Below, in pieces: positions 1 to 11,837 of a DNA stretch of 64,000 nucleotides. The stretch's first letter is position 1; every line of letters starts with the position of its first letter. The stretch is from contig OZ038466.1 in NCBI GenBank assembly GCA_964036295.1, positions 9,946,001-10,010,000 on the forward strand, written 5' to 3'. The translations under genes were made by a program, and so were the position numbers. The stretch comes from Plumapathes pennacea. Taxonomy: Eukaryota; Cnidaria; Anthozoa; Antipatharia; Myriopathidae. The notes under the pieces were generated by a model. That model was not told where the DNA came from. It worked only from the letters and a program-made list of their open reading frames with translations, and searched no databases.

Positions 1-860
1 AGATAAATGCTCTCGCATAAATTTACTAAGTATTGTTAGAGTCCTTTTATCATAAAATATGCAGCTGGTCACATGATAAGAGTATTATTCAAGTAAATAC
101 TCTTGAGTCATCTATATCAGTTAGATGACGATAGCTTAGGAAAATGTTTAGTTTACCTAATTTCAATGCGGTCGAATAGTAATCTCAAACAATATAAACA
201 CCGCAATGAATGAACCGAGCAGCCGCTTTGATGTTTTTGTGTTTAGCAGTAAGTGTCAATTTACTGTTAATATCCACCGACATTATTATTGTCCTCCTCT
301 GTAGATAAAATTGTAGTACACTAAAGTCCTTTTATACCATAAGAATGCCCAGTTGCTCACGTACATGACTGAGTGTTGTTACGATTTGTTGTTAAACTTC
401 CCGTACAGCAGATGTGTCGGTATTACTTGTGTTTTAGAGTTTTCTTCTTCTCATGAGACTGCCGCGTTTGTATAGCTCTCCAATTTGAAAATCGTTCGAC
501 AAAGAAAATTTGCAAAGCGTTGACGTGAGTGGTCGACTGAGGTGCAGCGCGGCGCCAAGTGGTCCCACTGACAAAATGTGAGATAGTGTCGCAATTAGGA
601 TCCTCGCAGTGCTCGAGAAAATAGATTACAATGTGCAATATTCACAAGAAAAACTGTCAAACTCACCGACGACTTCTGCTAATCAGTCGTAGGTTTTTGT
701 TTCAATTAAAATGTCACTTGAACAGCTGCTTTTTGCCATCTTCATTGAATTATCGCCATATCACCTTTAGTCGTGACATCCTAATGCTTAAAAGTCTTCA
801 TTGACTCCTCGGATATTATCGATGTTCGTAGCAAGTTTCCTCTAGAAAACTATTTATATT
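1..860. other. Gene-poor left edge
   Basis: No coding exon is supported here. Two stretches near 40-90 and 320-375 resemble each other (both contain AGTCCTTTTAT followed by a CATAA-type block and a GC(A/C)CAG-like block), suggesting an old short duplication about 280 bp apart. The open frame on the minus strand at 423-638 has no recognisable domain and is not called. Confidence 0.4.
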
Positions 861-885
861 TGAAAGCAATGAACCCAGGTTCTGC

Positions 886-1130
886 TTAAGCCTGGTTTCC
901 ATATGATCGCTTCGATCGCCCCGATCGTCCGCAAAACTAGTGGGACGATCGAAGCGACCATATGGAAACACAGTCCCCAGTTCTATCTCAGGCGATCGGG
1001 GCGATAAAAATGTTTGTAATGGAAACCAACTCGGACAATCGAGACGATCATATGGAAACCTCTGGGCGGTCGCAGCGATTCGGGCGATCGAAATACTCGG
1101 CTTTTCTAAAAAAAAAAACAAACAAACAAA

Positions 1131-1165
<35 letters not shown>
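886..1165. repeat. Palindrome-rich interspersed element with A-rich tail
   Basis: GGTTTCCATATGATCG near 894-909 is matched by its exact reverse complement near 1045-1060, and a third related block (GCGACCATATGGAAAC) lies near 952-967. Multiple GATCG and CGATCG motifs fill the interval. A (CAAA)n/poly-A tract follows at about 1108-1163. This looks like a non-autonomous inverted-repeat element. Clear target-site duplications were not resolved. Lysine-rich frames across the poly-A are artefacts. Confidence 0.6.
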
Positions 1166-1166
<1 letters not shown>

Positions 1167-1587
1167 ATGAAACGTACAGGCAACCTTCTCAAGATCTGTC
1201 AGAAAAGAAGGCATCAAAGCGACGTACCGGCACATCAAAATCATTAAAAGTATGAATAAGATTACAAGCAAAAAAAATGATAGCTTCACTTACAGTTGAG
1301 AGGCAACTGGATGAAAGTTAGCTTTTCCCCACAAGATTTCTAACAAAGTTACAGAAACTGAAGCAATCACGTGTGCTAGACTGAGTACCCACAGTTAACC
1401 AGCAAGAAAATATCCAATTCCAATAAAACCACTCAGCGCTTGTTTTTTAAAATTAAAATTAAAATTTAAATAGGCACAAAAGGCCCAGGTGGTATCAAGC
1501 TCAGCAGTGACGCTTTTTTGCAGCAACGAATAAAAGTTATATCGGCTTGCAACTCCCATTAATAGTGCTGTTGGTTGACATTTTCAG

Positions 1588-2152
1588 ACAACAAGAATGT
1601 GCTGGCGGTAAATGCTCCGTGCAAGCCCAGACTTGACACCAGTAGACCTCAGAGGAAGCCAATCGATCTACAACGTGAAGTATTTACCAGTCTTCGTGGA
1701 ACTGCACCGCTGCGCGGGGAGTGTGCTCGAAGGCTTACAGCAACTTTACCACTGTGTAGTCACGGAGGAGGAAGAGATCAGCGTGACAGTCACAAACATC
1801 TTGTTCAGAACAGGGAAGAACATTAAAGTCAAAATGATGAACCACACCAAATGCGGCGAAGACTGCATCATCAAAAAGAGCGACTGTGACACAACCAAGA
1901 AAATCTACGACAAAGGGAGCTGCTCACGTGTGCGTCGCCAGAGCGGCAACATGCAGCTGTAGCGCGCTTCAAGGGTGGGACAAAGATACGTGCCAGTGCA
2001 AATGTGCCATCCCACAAGACACGTGCGTGGGTAATGCGTTCGTGAAGTGGAACAACGGGACCTGTAAATGCGACTGCCTACAGCCGGACCTCAAAACCAA
2101 ATGCTGGGATGACAGCAAGGAGGTTGATACAGCTTCGTGTTCTTGTATATAG
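1588..2152 (+). pseudogene. VEGF/PDGF-family growth factor, last exon, frame-disrupted
   Basis: A splice acceptor (TTTTCAG) at 1581-1587 opens an exon that, read across frames, encodes a cystine-knot growth-factor domain followed by a cysteine-rich tail. The pieces are CKPR (frame of 1575), then LPVFVELHRCAG and CVVTEEEEISVTVTN (frame of 1612), then CQCKC, CKCDC and a final SCSC (frame of 1886). This order matches the VEGF/PDGF core plus the Cys-rich repeats of VEGF-C/D-like and invertebrate relatives. Secreted ligands of this family activate receptor tyrosine kinases. The domain is split by at least three or four single-base frame changes: near 1632, in the GGGG run near 1717-1720, near 1750, and around 1925-1940. 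Amino acids on either side remain well conserved. It stops at a TAG ending at 2152, with ATTAAA at about 2196. Upstream exons with the signal peptide are not visible. It is either a young pseudogene or a gene carrying uncorrected indel errors. Confidence 0.65.
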
Positions 2153-2159
2153 TTGTGTA

Positions 2160-2890
2160 ACATTCCGTAGCACGTGAGGGTAGTATAGTTTCATGATTAA
2201 ATAGAGCAAAAGAAAGCAATCCATATATCAAGATAAAAAAAAAACAAGTTACAAACCCGAAGTCTTGGTGTTATCGGTACATATTATCGAAAGGAATATA
2301 CAGTATACTCTAGTATTCACGCACAAAATGAACTTGAGAAGCTATGTATACACTGTATACATTGCTAATGACAGCAAAACTTGATTAGAAAACATGTTCA
2401 AGGATGGCACAAAATACTTTAAATCATTTTACTTTTGTACGGACGGATCAATGGACCTACACAGGCAAATAAGGCGACAAATGGTTTGTGTTACACAAAT
2501 GGTATAAACAGAGTTGTACTGTTCGGTGATGTGGTCGGTATGTGGTCGGTAATGTGGTCGTACCACTCTATCTGATGACCTTCTTAATTCCTGCTGAGTT
2601 CAAGACACAAATTCTCCCGATCATTCATACAGGGACCCGTACGAGTGACACGATAAGAGTTAATCTTTCGATCAGCTTTTGACTGAGTAACATACCAAAC
2701 ACCAAGTCCCTCCTGACAGTACTACGAATTTGAGAAAAGTTAACCTCGGTAGTCATCGGAATTTACCGGGTTCAAATGACTACAGACAGCAATGGAAGGA
2801 ATAAATTACGCAAGACATGCACAGAGTGGACATAGAAAACAGAACTTCACAATACAACAAAATATTTGTTGTTCACTAAAAAGGTAAGCA
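2160..2890. other. Intergenic sequence with a repeat relic
   Basis: No gene is seen. The stretch near 2588-2700 (GAGTTCAAGACACAAATTCTCCC and onward) is a diverged relative of the dispersed inverted-repeat family described at 5870-6086. Confidence 0.4.
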
Positions 2891-2904
2891 CTTATCTAAG
2901 ATCT

Positions 2905-3361
2905 TCAACTCTTAATCACTGGCCTGATCTGCTTGATGGAGTTCCGAGGGACTTTGTTGAAAAACAGGAGGCCGGATGACTTCTCAATTGTCTCAACTGG
3001 AACCTGGAATTTGTGCAGTGCTGTCTTCTCGCTGATTGGTTGATTTGGAAGGATATAGGACTGGAGGGATAAAACATGAAGTGTGAGTGGCTGTACAATG
3101 GTGTTTAAACTTGGACATGAAACTGATTAGTCCAAACAAGTTTGGCAGGCATTTTTGGTAAATCAGGAACAAAGCCGATTGCCAACTGCTCAGTAAGTGA
3201 CGATAGCATTTTCCCGCACAGCCAATTTATCTTTTCTGTTAAAGGCAATATTGCAAATTGATTTGGCTTCTGGTTGGTTGAGCTTAGGGGATGGAGGAGA
3301 GATGGAGAAGAATGGAAGAGGAATGTCCGAGAGGAATGGAAGAAGAATGAAGAGGTGTGGA

Positions 3362-3401
<40 letters not shown>

Positions 3402-6400
3402 AGAAGAAGAAGAAGAAGAAGAAGAAGAAGCGAATGATGCAGGGGGCAGAGCGAGGGGAAGCAAAGCTTTAATAAGGAAATACTATCCTGAAACTCACTT
3501 GCATTTCTAATCCATTGGCCTTGGTCTCTCCAAGGATAACTTTGAAAAAATGAGTGGGAACTGCCACCCTGTTCTGACCAATGACCTGAATCACCAGGAC
3601 AAAAAAAGCAGTCATACTCTGTTCAGACGCCAAAATGTTTTGTAAAATAATGAATTGGTGCCAATAGCTAAAAATGTTCAGATATAAGTAAAATGTGTGT
3701 TGCAAGGAGGTCGAAACGAAAGTTGTTGAAAACGATGCGTTTTCGAATAAAAACGTACCTAATGTTAGCGCCTAAAGGCCATGGCACACGAGGCAATTTT
3801 TCTTATAACTTACAAAAAAAAACAGCCGTTGCGAGACAAATTGCGGAAGAAATTGCGCGTGCGACACCCCTCTTGGCAACTTGAAACAACGTTGCGTGGT
3901 CTTATGACATGTACTTTGCAACTTGTCTCGCAATTTCTCGTCATGAAAGAGACAAGTCGCAGGGAAAACTGCCTTGTCCCTGTATCAAGTATTCACTCCT
4001 CCCCACTTTATCCAATGCTTAAAAAAACGTATGAGGAGTGGTAGTCCAACTTCACTGGGTATTTGCGTTTCCATCGCTTTTAGGGGGCTGCATATCCAAA
4101 ATGCAGGGCATGCCATAAGTACCAAGTTCTGTTTTAGCTCAACACTTTCCATTGGAGACCTCGCTGTGTACTGTAGGACGCGGGTCATAAAACGTTCACT
4201 CGGAACACATCTCCTTTGAACCGATACTCACACGATAGCCATAACCAGCTGCCTCTGTTCACTCTCTTAATGACTACTTTGTAGGTGTGTGTTGCTCGTT
4301 TATAAGAATTTTGACATCCACAAAGCCAGTGTAAAGTTCAGATTTGCCGACTTGTAGCCGTTCAGAGTCGTCACACAAATTGGACGAGTGAAGAATACGA
4401 CTAAGACTTAGAAGACCCAACCATCAGGTCCATAATGGAGGGAATGGCACCGACACATTGCTCAGTGTCGCAGCTATCAGTATCTCGCGTTCACAGTTTT
4501 ATTGTGTTATCGTACTGCTGTACTCTGGCTACTGTAGGCAGTTACACCACGATAAAATGTGAGTTTGGCCACACCCCAAAATATTTTTTAGCAGGTCTGC
4601 AATACCGGCTTCAGATCAAACAATTTTGATAGTTAGGGTGAGTTCTTTTTGGACGTTTCCGTCTATTCCTATTACGGAACGTTTTATGGTCGTGTTCTTT
4701 TGGGACCTATTCTGGTTCCGGAATGAACGGAATAGTATTCCGTCCATTCTGCTCCCGATAGAAGAATCAGTGACGGTAGCCTGATAGCAAATTTATGGGG
4801 GACGAGATAGGAGATAATTTCTGGGCCAAGAGAACCGTCGTGCATTAATGATTGGATTGGAATATTACCTAAGAACATTATTTTGTTTTAATTTTATCAA
4901 AGGTATACACCAGTGAACAGCAAGCTTTAATTTATACAAGGAAGTGTGTTACCTTATATTTCACATACAGTTGCTGATCAGCATGGTCCATCCTTTTATT
5001 AGTAGAGAGAAACACACTCATAACTTTTGTTACTGTTCAATAGCAATGTTAGACATCATTCTGTATGCTAAAAATAATAATAAAAACATGTTTCACAACT
5101 TTCTTGGAGGAGGTACATGCACATATGGTACCCAATCCAGGAGCATGAAAAAATAAAGATTGGTAGATTGGAAAGAATGTAAGAAAATATGAAAAAATCA
5201 AATTAATGGCATGGTATATTGAAATTGACTTTAGACATTTATAAAATAGGAAAGGAAGTGAAAGGAAAGAAATGAATGAAAAAGAAACAAAAAGGAACAG
5301 AGAATGAAAATAAATTGAAATCAGGTAGGAGGAAAGAATAATTCCTACAACACAACAACTTACCTGGGTAAAAACAAGGGCCCTGTGATAATGTAAACAT
5401 TCTTGTATATTTTGGTCACTTGACGGCAGTGCTTCTCTAGGTGTTCCCATGAATCCCGGTTGAATCCAGAACCTAAATCACAGTTAGACAGTTTCACTGA
5501 TTCTGTTAGTTGTCATGGAAGGTTTTCTTTTTGCTCTAATAAAGAGCTGACACTTCAGATGTCAGCCAACACATTCTTTACAAACCCCTGTGTTCAGAAT
5601 ACATGTATACCCTTTCATTCCCTAGCTCAAAATGCTGGTTCTCTCAAACCTTAAGAAGAAAATGTATGAGTGATAAATATAGTAAAAATTGTTAGTCCTG
5701 TTTCAAATTTCAGTTGAGTAAGGTACAAAAAGCAAGAAAAAAATGGAGCAGAAAATTGAAGTTGATACATGTAAGGTAAGGTAAGGTAACTTTATTTATA
5801 CAGGGTGGCCCATTCAGCAACGAGGCTCAGGTATCCAGAGGGGCCCTGTGTAACTCTTGAGAGTGAAAGGGTTTAACCCTTTCACTCCTGAGCTCAAAAT
5901 ACAAATTCTCCTAATCATTTAAGAAAAAAGTGTATGAGTGATATAGTGAGAATTGATAAGCGAATCAGCTTTCGTCTGATTGACCTATCAAGCAGCAAAT
6001 TCTCCACACTGTATCACATATCTCTGGTGACAAACTGAAGGAGAAATTTGAAGTTGATCACTTTCAGGAGTGAAAGGGTTTAACCCTCATTCCTGAATTA
6101 CCTACCAACTTGTGGGCTCATGTTGCTGAGAAGGAAGGTCTCACATGCTGATTCCTGGGAAGTTGTGTGATTGGCAGCTGCAGCAAGATGACCTCGATCA
6201 TACCCACTTTTCCTACACATGGAGGTTTTGTTAGTAAATACATGTATGTATTCATGAATCTGGTTTAGTCTGATGCCATCAAAGTTTAGACAAAGAGATC
6301 AATCAATCTTTTTATACAGTATTTGTAATGTCCTACTGGCAAGGTTATGAAAAGTATGTCATAGTGTCATGATATATGTACACTGCATATATATGATCAC

Positions 6401-8821
6401 ACAGTGCTTGGGTTGCATTGGACAACTTCATGATATCAGAACTCACACAGCACAAGATAAACCCAGGGAGGGGGAGGGGGGTGGAATCCTCATAATTTTT
6501 CCATACCTATTTCATACCTGGCATACCAAATTTGCATGCTATTTCAGATGAAATACCAAAACAAATTTAAATATAATATTATTTATAGTACTACCCTATT
6601 CCAAACCAAAAAGTTAAATCTATACCCTATTTCTGGCTAAAATGCTTGACTATGCTCCTTTTTGGGGTAACACCATACCTATCTGGCTAATGTATCGTCC
6701 CCCCCCATCCTTCGGAGTTAAACTACATCCACTTAGTAATTAAACTCAAGACCTGTAGTCTGCATTGCTTGTTTGAAACAAATTGTGAATCATGAAATCC
6801 TTTTTGAAGTCACACTTGCTACGATCTGCATCTCTCCTTTTCATTCTTTCTGCTGTCAGGTGCTGAAGTAAAATAACAAATTTAAAAATAGTCAAGTACT
6901 ATAATTATACATGTTTTGTCTTGATTCACCAAAAAAGATCCTGCAGAGCAAAATTTCACAAACTAATTCTCAATAAAAATTTACTTCCTCCAGTCCAATA
7001 TAACCAGCTCTGCCCGTTTTTATGCAAACTTGCTCATTAGAATGATGTGGTAGAGAGCAGGGTATCCCTTTGGTTTGATTTTTGTTGCTGAGTCAGTCAC
7101 TTTGGGGGAGTATCGTATTGCCTTTGAATATTATAGTACTTAGTTGCGTTGTTGCAGTATTAAGTGAACCAACTCTACGAGCATCAAAAGTTGACAAAAT
7201 CCTCCTTCATCTCTTTTAGTGCTGCTGCTGCTGCTTGAATCAGAAATCACAAAAGTAAGTACAGACAATGTCAGTCAACTTAAATTGCAAAAATTTGTTC
7301 CCACAAATTATGAAAAATTGCTAATCCATGAAATAAAACTCCTGCAAAACCTTCATACTAGTGTATATGGTAATGTACATGTAATGTACTTTCTTTCACA
7401 ATGTTATACTAGTGCAGATGATCCTAGGTTGTTAAGATATAATATAAGATAGCAACGTACAGTACCTCGCACACCCAGTTAGCAAGGCGGAGCCGTCTGT
7501 TGTAAGACAGGACATAGTCCTCCTTGGATTTGATGTTCTCCAGACCTAAAAGAATTCCCAAATGACACAGTAATGTTTTATTTAATATTATTGCAACAAC
7601 TTCTAAATCCTCAAAACTATGTCAGATGTAACTGCTTGAATGTCTAAAGATGGCATAATTAATGCATCCTTACACTAGCATAAAATGTTTTATTTATTGC
7701 TCCTTGGTTCTGTTCTTAACTCATAAGAAGCCAGGCTCAATAAATGTCCAGGCAAGAGAGTCTGGCTGGGGGCCTGGGCTCTACTCAGTCAAGGGGGTAG
7801 ACTGGAATTACCAGAAATTTGAAGTTGAAAAACTGACTTTTGTCAAAAAAAAGTTGAAAATACACATTTTCCATCACTTTCATACCAGGTTAACTGCCAC
7901 TAGCAGCTAATTAGGGTATATATATATATCATGTACATGAGTTCTCTGTCAGCTGAGATGAGGCTTGGAATTGACAAGACCGGTACACATGCAGCAGATG
8001 TCACACAAAACAGGAGAGTTGGCAGGTCTGTGGTGTGCTATCAACTTGTGATAAAATGTCTAAATTGGTTATTATAATATACAAAACACACCAGCTCACC
8101 TGGGAAGCCAAACCTCATGATTTCTGATTGCCTTCTTTCATTATTGACTTCCTTTATGTCTCTGTTGCCAGCTGGAGCTTTGACAACATCTGAGTGCTTT
8201 TGTGCAGATTTTGTTTTGCCATTTGCATGGAGGATGGGTAAGCATTCCAAATATGCAGCCTTTTTCCTAAAAAAAATATGTTTACCAAACAAGAAATTTC
8301 TTTGATACAGACGGAAGGGTTCAAAGTATAACCCCCTCCCCCCCCCCCCCAATCCCACACATACACATACAATAGCATTCTCCACGCCTTTTACGCTGTG
8401 TGTGGTTTGCACCAAGTGTTTGAGTTTTTTTTTTTTATTTAAACATATTTGGGCGTTTACCCCAAGAACTCATGGCTCATCGAGGGGGCTTAGTACGTAG
8501 AAGTTAGTGTTTGAGTTGAGGGGAATCTCATACTAAATGTCGCACGTTTATTGACAGTTTGATTGCAATGCATATTTTAACCTTAAATGGGGACTCAGGA
8601 AACCTTTCCAGGTTTTTACAGGGAGTCCTCCAACTAGAAATAAAATTGTGACTGATTATATATCAAAACGGAAATTGGCATCAAGTATTAAGCAGAATGT
8701 TCACTCATCGACATTAGATAAAGACAAAACCTTTACCGACGTACCTCTCATATAGTACACCCACGCCTCCTCCAATACCGAGAGATAAAAGAGTAGCTAC
8801 AGGAGCTAAAAGGCGCCTCAT
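2905..8821 (-). CDS. ENDOG: Endonuclease G, mitochondrial (nine exons)
   Basis: Minus-strand exons are 8821-8745, 8266-8100, 7545-7466, 6862-6753, 6212-6106, 5472-5364, 4992-4953, 3585-3499 and 3060-2905. They total 933 bp in a continuous frame, giving 310 residues. All borders are GT-AG with matching phases; the exon-4 donor (GTCTTG) is weak. The product is a mitochondrial beta-beta-alpha-metal nuclease that degrades DNA and RNA when released during cell death. The N-terminus MRRLLAPVATLLSLGIGG is a plausible mitochondrial targeting/anchor segment. The catalytic DRGH lies at about 150-153, with the general-base His at 153. The metal-binding Asn sits in NRDSWEHLE near 185. VAVPTHFFKV and VETIEKSSGLLF match the conserved C-terminal part. 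Length is close to the human protein (about 297). The start codon is 140 bp from the BAG1 start on the other strand, so the two probably share a promoter region. All catalytic features appear intact. Confidence 0.93.
3360..3432. repeat. Poly-A / (GAA)n microsatellite in EndoG intron 8
   Basis: A run of about 37 A residues is followed directly by about ten GAA repeats, within the intron between EndoG exons 8 and 9. Lysine/glutamate-rich frames here are artefacts. Confidence 0.9.
3765..3965. repeat. Partial inverted-repeat (MITE-like) element
   Basis: AAAGGCCATGGCACACGAG opens a stretch rich in TTGC/GCAA motifs (GCAACTTGTCTCGCAATTTC) that recur in inverted form inside the element. It looks like a non-autonomous DNA transposon truncated at its right end, lying in an EndoG intron. 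Confidence 0.45.
4636..4775. repeat. Dispersed repeat, copy 1 (TTTTGGGACCTATTCTG family)
   Basis: The block with TTCTTTTGGGACCTATTCTG, GGAATGAACGGAATAG and CCATTCTGCTCC recurs in inverted orientation at about 51430-51575. Two copies 47 kb apart in one window suggest an abundant interspersed family. It lies in an EndoG intron. Confidence 0.7.
5870..6087. repeat. MITE-like element with CCCTTTCACTCCTGA ends, copy 1
   Basis: The left end GTTTAACCCTTTCACTCCTG and the right end CAGGAGTGAAAGGGTTTAAC are exact reverse complements about 215 bp apart. The interior has a recurring pattern (CAAATTCTCC, TGTATGAGTGATATAGTGAGAATTGA). Related copies lie at about 17727-17927 and, inverted, at 63256-63452. 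Partial copies lie at about 5600-5700, 2588-2700 and 22440-22560. It sits in an EndoG intron. Confidence 0.8.
6440..6720. repeat. AT-rich interspersed sequence in EndoG intron 4
   Basis: A stretch with recurrent CATACC/ATACC(T/C)AT motifs, flanked by a G-run (GGGAGGGGGAGGGGGGTGG) at about 6467 and a C-run (CCCCCCCC) at about 6700. No coding content is seen. It is probably repeat-derived, but the family was not identified. Confidence 0.35.
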
Positions 8822-8961
8822 TGAAGTATAAACCGTAGAAGTTGTAGAACGGCTAAAAGTCCTGTTCAGTCAATTTGTACTTCATGTAGGAAAACATATT
8901 GATTACTTTCGGTCAGTGGTTATCTTTGAAACGCAAGCGCACAAGAACTCCTAAATTCAAT
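8822..8961. promoter_or_regulatory. Divergent EndoG/BAG1 intergenic promoter region
   Basis: Only 140 bp separate the EndoG start codon (minus, 8821-8819) and the BAG1 start codon (plus, 8962). Both 5' UTRs and core promoters must lie in or overlap this interval unless unseen upstream non-coding exons exist. No TATA box is obvious. ATGGCGGAC-type context surrounds the BAG1 start. Confidence 0.7.
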
Positions 8962-11432
8962 ATGGCGGACGGCGGAGAGGATGTGTTGAAGCTAACACTT
9001 GTTCACGGTAATATCTTCACTGTCTTTATACTAGTACCTCTAATGCAATCCCAATTTGCCGGTAACGCCGATCACCGCTGATGGAATCTGTCACATCATG
9101 TAAGATTTCTTGATCTCGTGGCTGGCGGGAAAGTAAAACGGAAGCCGCTCGTGGATCTGCTGTCAGGAGGCAAGGCTGCGACTACCCATGTGTGAAAGTG
9201 TAACGAACAAAAACAACCTGGGCGAAATACTGTATTCTGATAAGAATACCCAGGGGACTGGTTAGATTACACAATTTCCTTCAGCGCTCGACATTAACGG
9301 TTGCCCGCTTGCCCGCTTGCCCGGGGCAACCAAAACTTTTGGTCGGGCAGGTAAATTCTGGGCCGGGCAACTAGAAATTATGAAACTTTCTATTGCTTGA
9401 AGTCAATCTACAGTCTGAAGGGCAACCAACCTAAAACCTTAATGTCGAGCACTGTCCTTCCTGTTTGAGATCAAGTACATTTACTGTACTATACCTACTT
9501 AATACCTTATGTTTGCTAATTCCTGTTTTTAGGTTCAACAAAGCACAAAGTAGAACTTGCATGTAGCTCAGGAGATGGTGGACCAACAGTTGGTGAGCTG
9601 ACCAAAGTTGCTGCAGAGTTGACACAAGTGCCAGAAAAGGCCCAGAAGTTGATATATAAAGGTTGGTATAGAAAATAGTTTGGTCTGCTTTCAGTGGGAG
9701 TGAACATAAAGAAGAAAGGAACACCAGATTTGCCTTAGGGATATTGCAATCCCATGATTTGTGTGGTATCTTGAGTTCTGCACAGAGGCGGCTTATGCAG
9801 AAAACCTGCATATTTTGAACAGAAAAGCTCTTTGATGTGTGACTATAAATAGTTAATTTGAGAAGTGACATGAGTTTGCTTTGCAATGTGTATTTTCAAA
9901 ATGTCAGGGTGATCTCTGTCACACTGTTAGCCTATTCTTAATTTTCAATTTACTTGAAACATTACCGATCTACACTTGATCTCGATTGATACTTGATTAG
10001 AGTTGGTAAATTAACTTAGGTAGATAAAATTAGAATGGAGGACTACTTGTAAAAACCTGAAAAGGTTTCCTTAGTCCCCATCTACAGGAAAATGTATTAA
10101 TTAAAATGACAATCAATGAAACATTCACCATCACTGTACAAGAATCAAAGGCAGGAATCAGGAATTATCATAACTTGTGTCAATCATCATATAATAATAA
10201 TTACTATTTTCCAGGACAATCCCTAAAAGACATGGCTGTATCATTAGGATCACTGGGTATGAAGCAAGGAGCTAAAGTGATGCTAATAGGCAAAAAGGTT
10301 TGTGCAACTCCTTGATTTCTAGGAAATGGTTTATACTAAAACTCGCATATGCTGTAATATTAATATATAATATTCTGTATGAGTGTTGGGTTCTTGTCAA
10401 ACCTTTTTTTTTTTTTTTTTTTTTTGTAGTATGATCCAGAAGAGGAGGAAAGCATGAAAGCCATCAGAGCAGTAGAGAAGAAAACTGATGACCTGGAGAA
10501 CAGACTGAAGGACCTCTTGACAGAACTTGATGGCATTCAAAAGGTGAGAACTACACATATATATAATTATATATATATATATGTGTGTGCACATTAATAT
10601 TTATTCAGGGTCAGGCAACCAGAAATTATAAAACTTTCTATTACTTGAAGTCATTCTACAGCCCGAAGGACAGCCAACCTAAAACCTTAATGTCGAGCGC
10701 TGTTGTCTTCCTTAATTTATATGTTTAGAAAGGAAATACATTGTTATATTTATAAGAATGATACTCTTTTCTCACAGGGATTTTTGGAGGAAAAATTAAT
10801 TGAGCAGTCCTTGGAAAAAATGTCAAAAAAAGTCAAATCCACTGCAGAAGGTTTCATGAAGATGTTGGAAAGCTTAGATGCATTGGTCAGTTGAGGTACA
10901 TTATTTTTATTTATTTGTTGTACATAGTTACTGTTAATTTGTTGTACATGCATGTTGTTGTACTTTTCTCTTTCTTTCAGAGGAACAGTAAGTTGTAAGT
11001 TGTAAGTTCTTCCATGTTGTTTATATTTTACAGCTTGTGGATTCAGCTCTTCACCAAGTCAAAGGGAAGCGAAAAAGTTTGGTCCAGAGAATACAGGCAA
11101 TACTCTAATTCTTCCTTTTCTCTGCTGTGCATTTCCTGCCAAAATGTTAGAACTGGTAATTTCCCTCTCTTTTGATTTCTGTCCAGTAGTCTGGTAGTCC
11201 TCCTTCCCAATCTATTATTTCTTTGGTCCAGTAAAACTATTTTTTTTTTTGATAGTACTTTATGGGCTCCATCATTACAGAGAGCTTATATGAGATACAT
11301 GTATTTCCCTGATTGCCTTCTAGTGTAACCATTAATAAAATAGAAAATACTGTGATACTGATTTAACTAATGTTTCTTTTCCTTTTATTACAGGCTCTGC
11401 TTGACAAGATAGATACACAACAGCACAAATAA
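8962..11432 (+). CDS. BAG1: BAG family molecular chaperone regulator 1 (seven exons)
   Basis: Exons are 8962-9007, 9533-9661, 10215-10297, 10430-10543, 10778-10885, 11034-11096 and 11394-11432. They total 582 bp in one continuous frame, giving 193 residues. Residues 1 to about 85 form a ubiquitin-like domain (VELACSSGDGGPTVGEL, then KAQKLIYKGQSLKDM with the typical late ubiquitin-fold turn). Residues from about 87 onward form a BAG three-helix bundle (GIQKGFLEEKL, KSTAEGFMKMLESLDAL, VKGKRKSLVQRIQ). BAG1 proteins bind the Hsp70/Hsc70 ATPase domain as nucleotide-exchange factors and can link chaperone clients to the proteasome. The length matches short BAG1 isoforms. The start was chosen at MADGGEDVLKL, the only ATG matching the exon. 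Six introns are present; the one after exon 6 appears to use a GC donor (ACAG|GCAAT). The exon-5 donor is GTCAGT. It is divergent from EndoG. Confidence 0.93.
9282..9454. repeat. Small inverted-repeat element in BAG1 intron 1
   Basis: The left end CAGCGCTCGACATTAA and the right end TTAATGTCGAGCACTG are near-perfect reverse complements about 170 bp apart. The interior is rich in TTGCCCG repeats. A partial second copy of the right half lies at about 10605-10703 in BAG1 intron 4. Confidence 0.75.
10605..10703. repeat. Partial copy of the CTCGACATTAA inverted-repeat element
   Basis: GGCAACCAGAAATTATAAAA through AATGTCGAGCGCTG matches the right half of the element at 9282-9454, including its terminal repeat. 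The left half is missing. Confidence 0.7.
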
Positions 11433-11837
11433 ATGAACTACTGGACAAAGTCTAATATTCAGTACACCTCTGAATTACTGCAGAAGTACTGAAGTACTAG
11501 AACAGAAGAAACTACTGTACACTAGCAAGCCTTTTAGGAGTGATGGACACTCAAAACTGTTATTTGAGGCAAATTTGTAGCTCTCAAAAATGAGAACATC
11601 TACTGCTCACAAGAGTTTATGAAGGCAATCATATCTAGATAAGTACATCATTTAGAATGCCCTGACTGACACATCACACAAGTGTGATCTGGACTGGATA
11701 TTTCAGAGTTGTACTTAAATCTGGGTGAAATTTACTTGTACTGTACACTTGCAGCAGCTATAGTTAGGATTCAATTTATATCCTTGAAATGTCTGGAAGT
11801 TGGAAACATCCAACATAAAAGTTCTTTGTGGTTATTG
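11433..11837. other. Convergent 3' region between BAG1 and the unknown minus-strand gene
   Basis: AT-rich sequence without an exon. It probably holds the BAG1 3' UTR and the 3' UTR of the gene ending at 11838. An AATAAA overlaps the BAG1 stop codon (11428-11433), but a distal poly(A) site is more likely. Confidence 0.5.

Noticed and set aside
940-1289. Frames ending in poly-Lys or poly-Phe
   Set aside because: They cross the inverted-repeat element and its A-tail.
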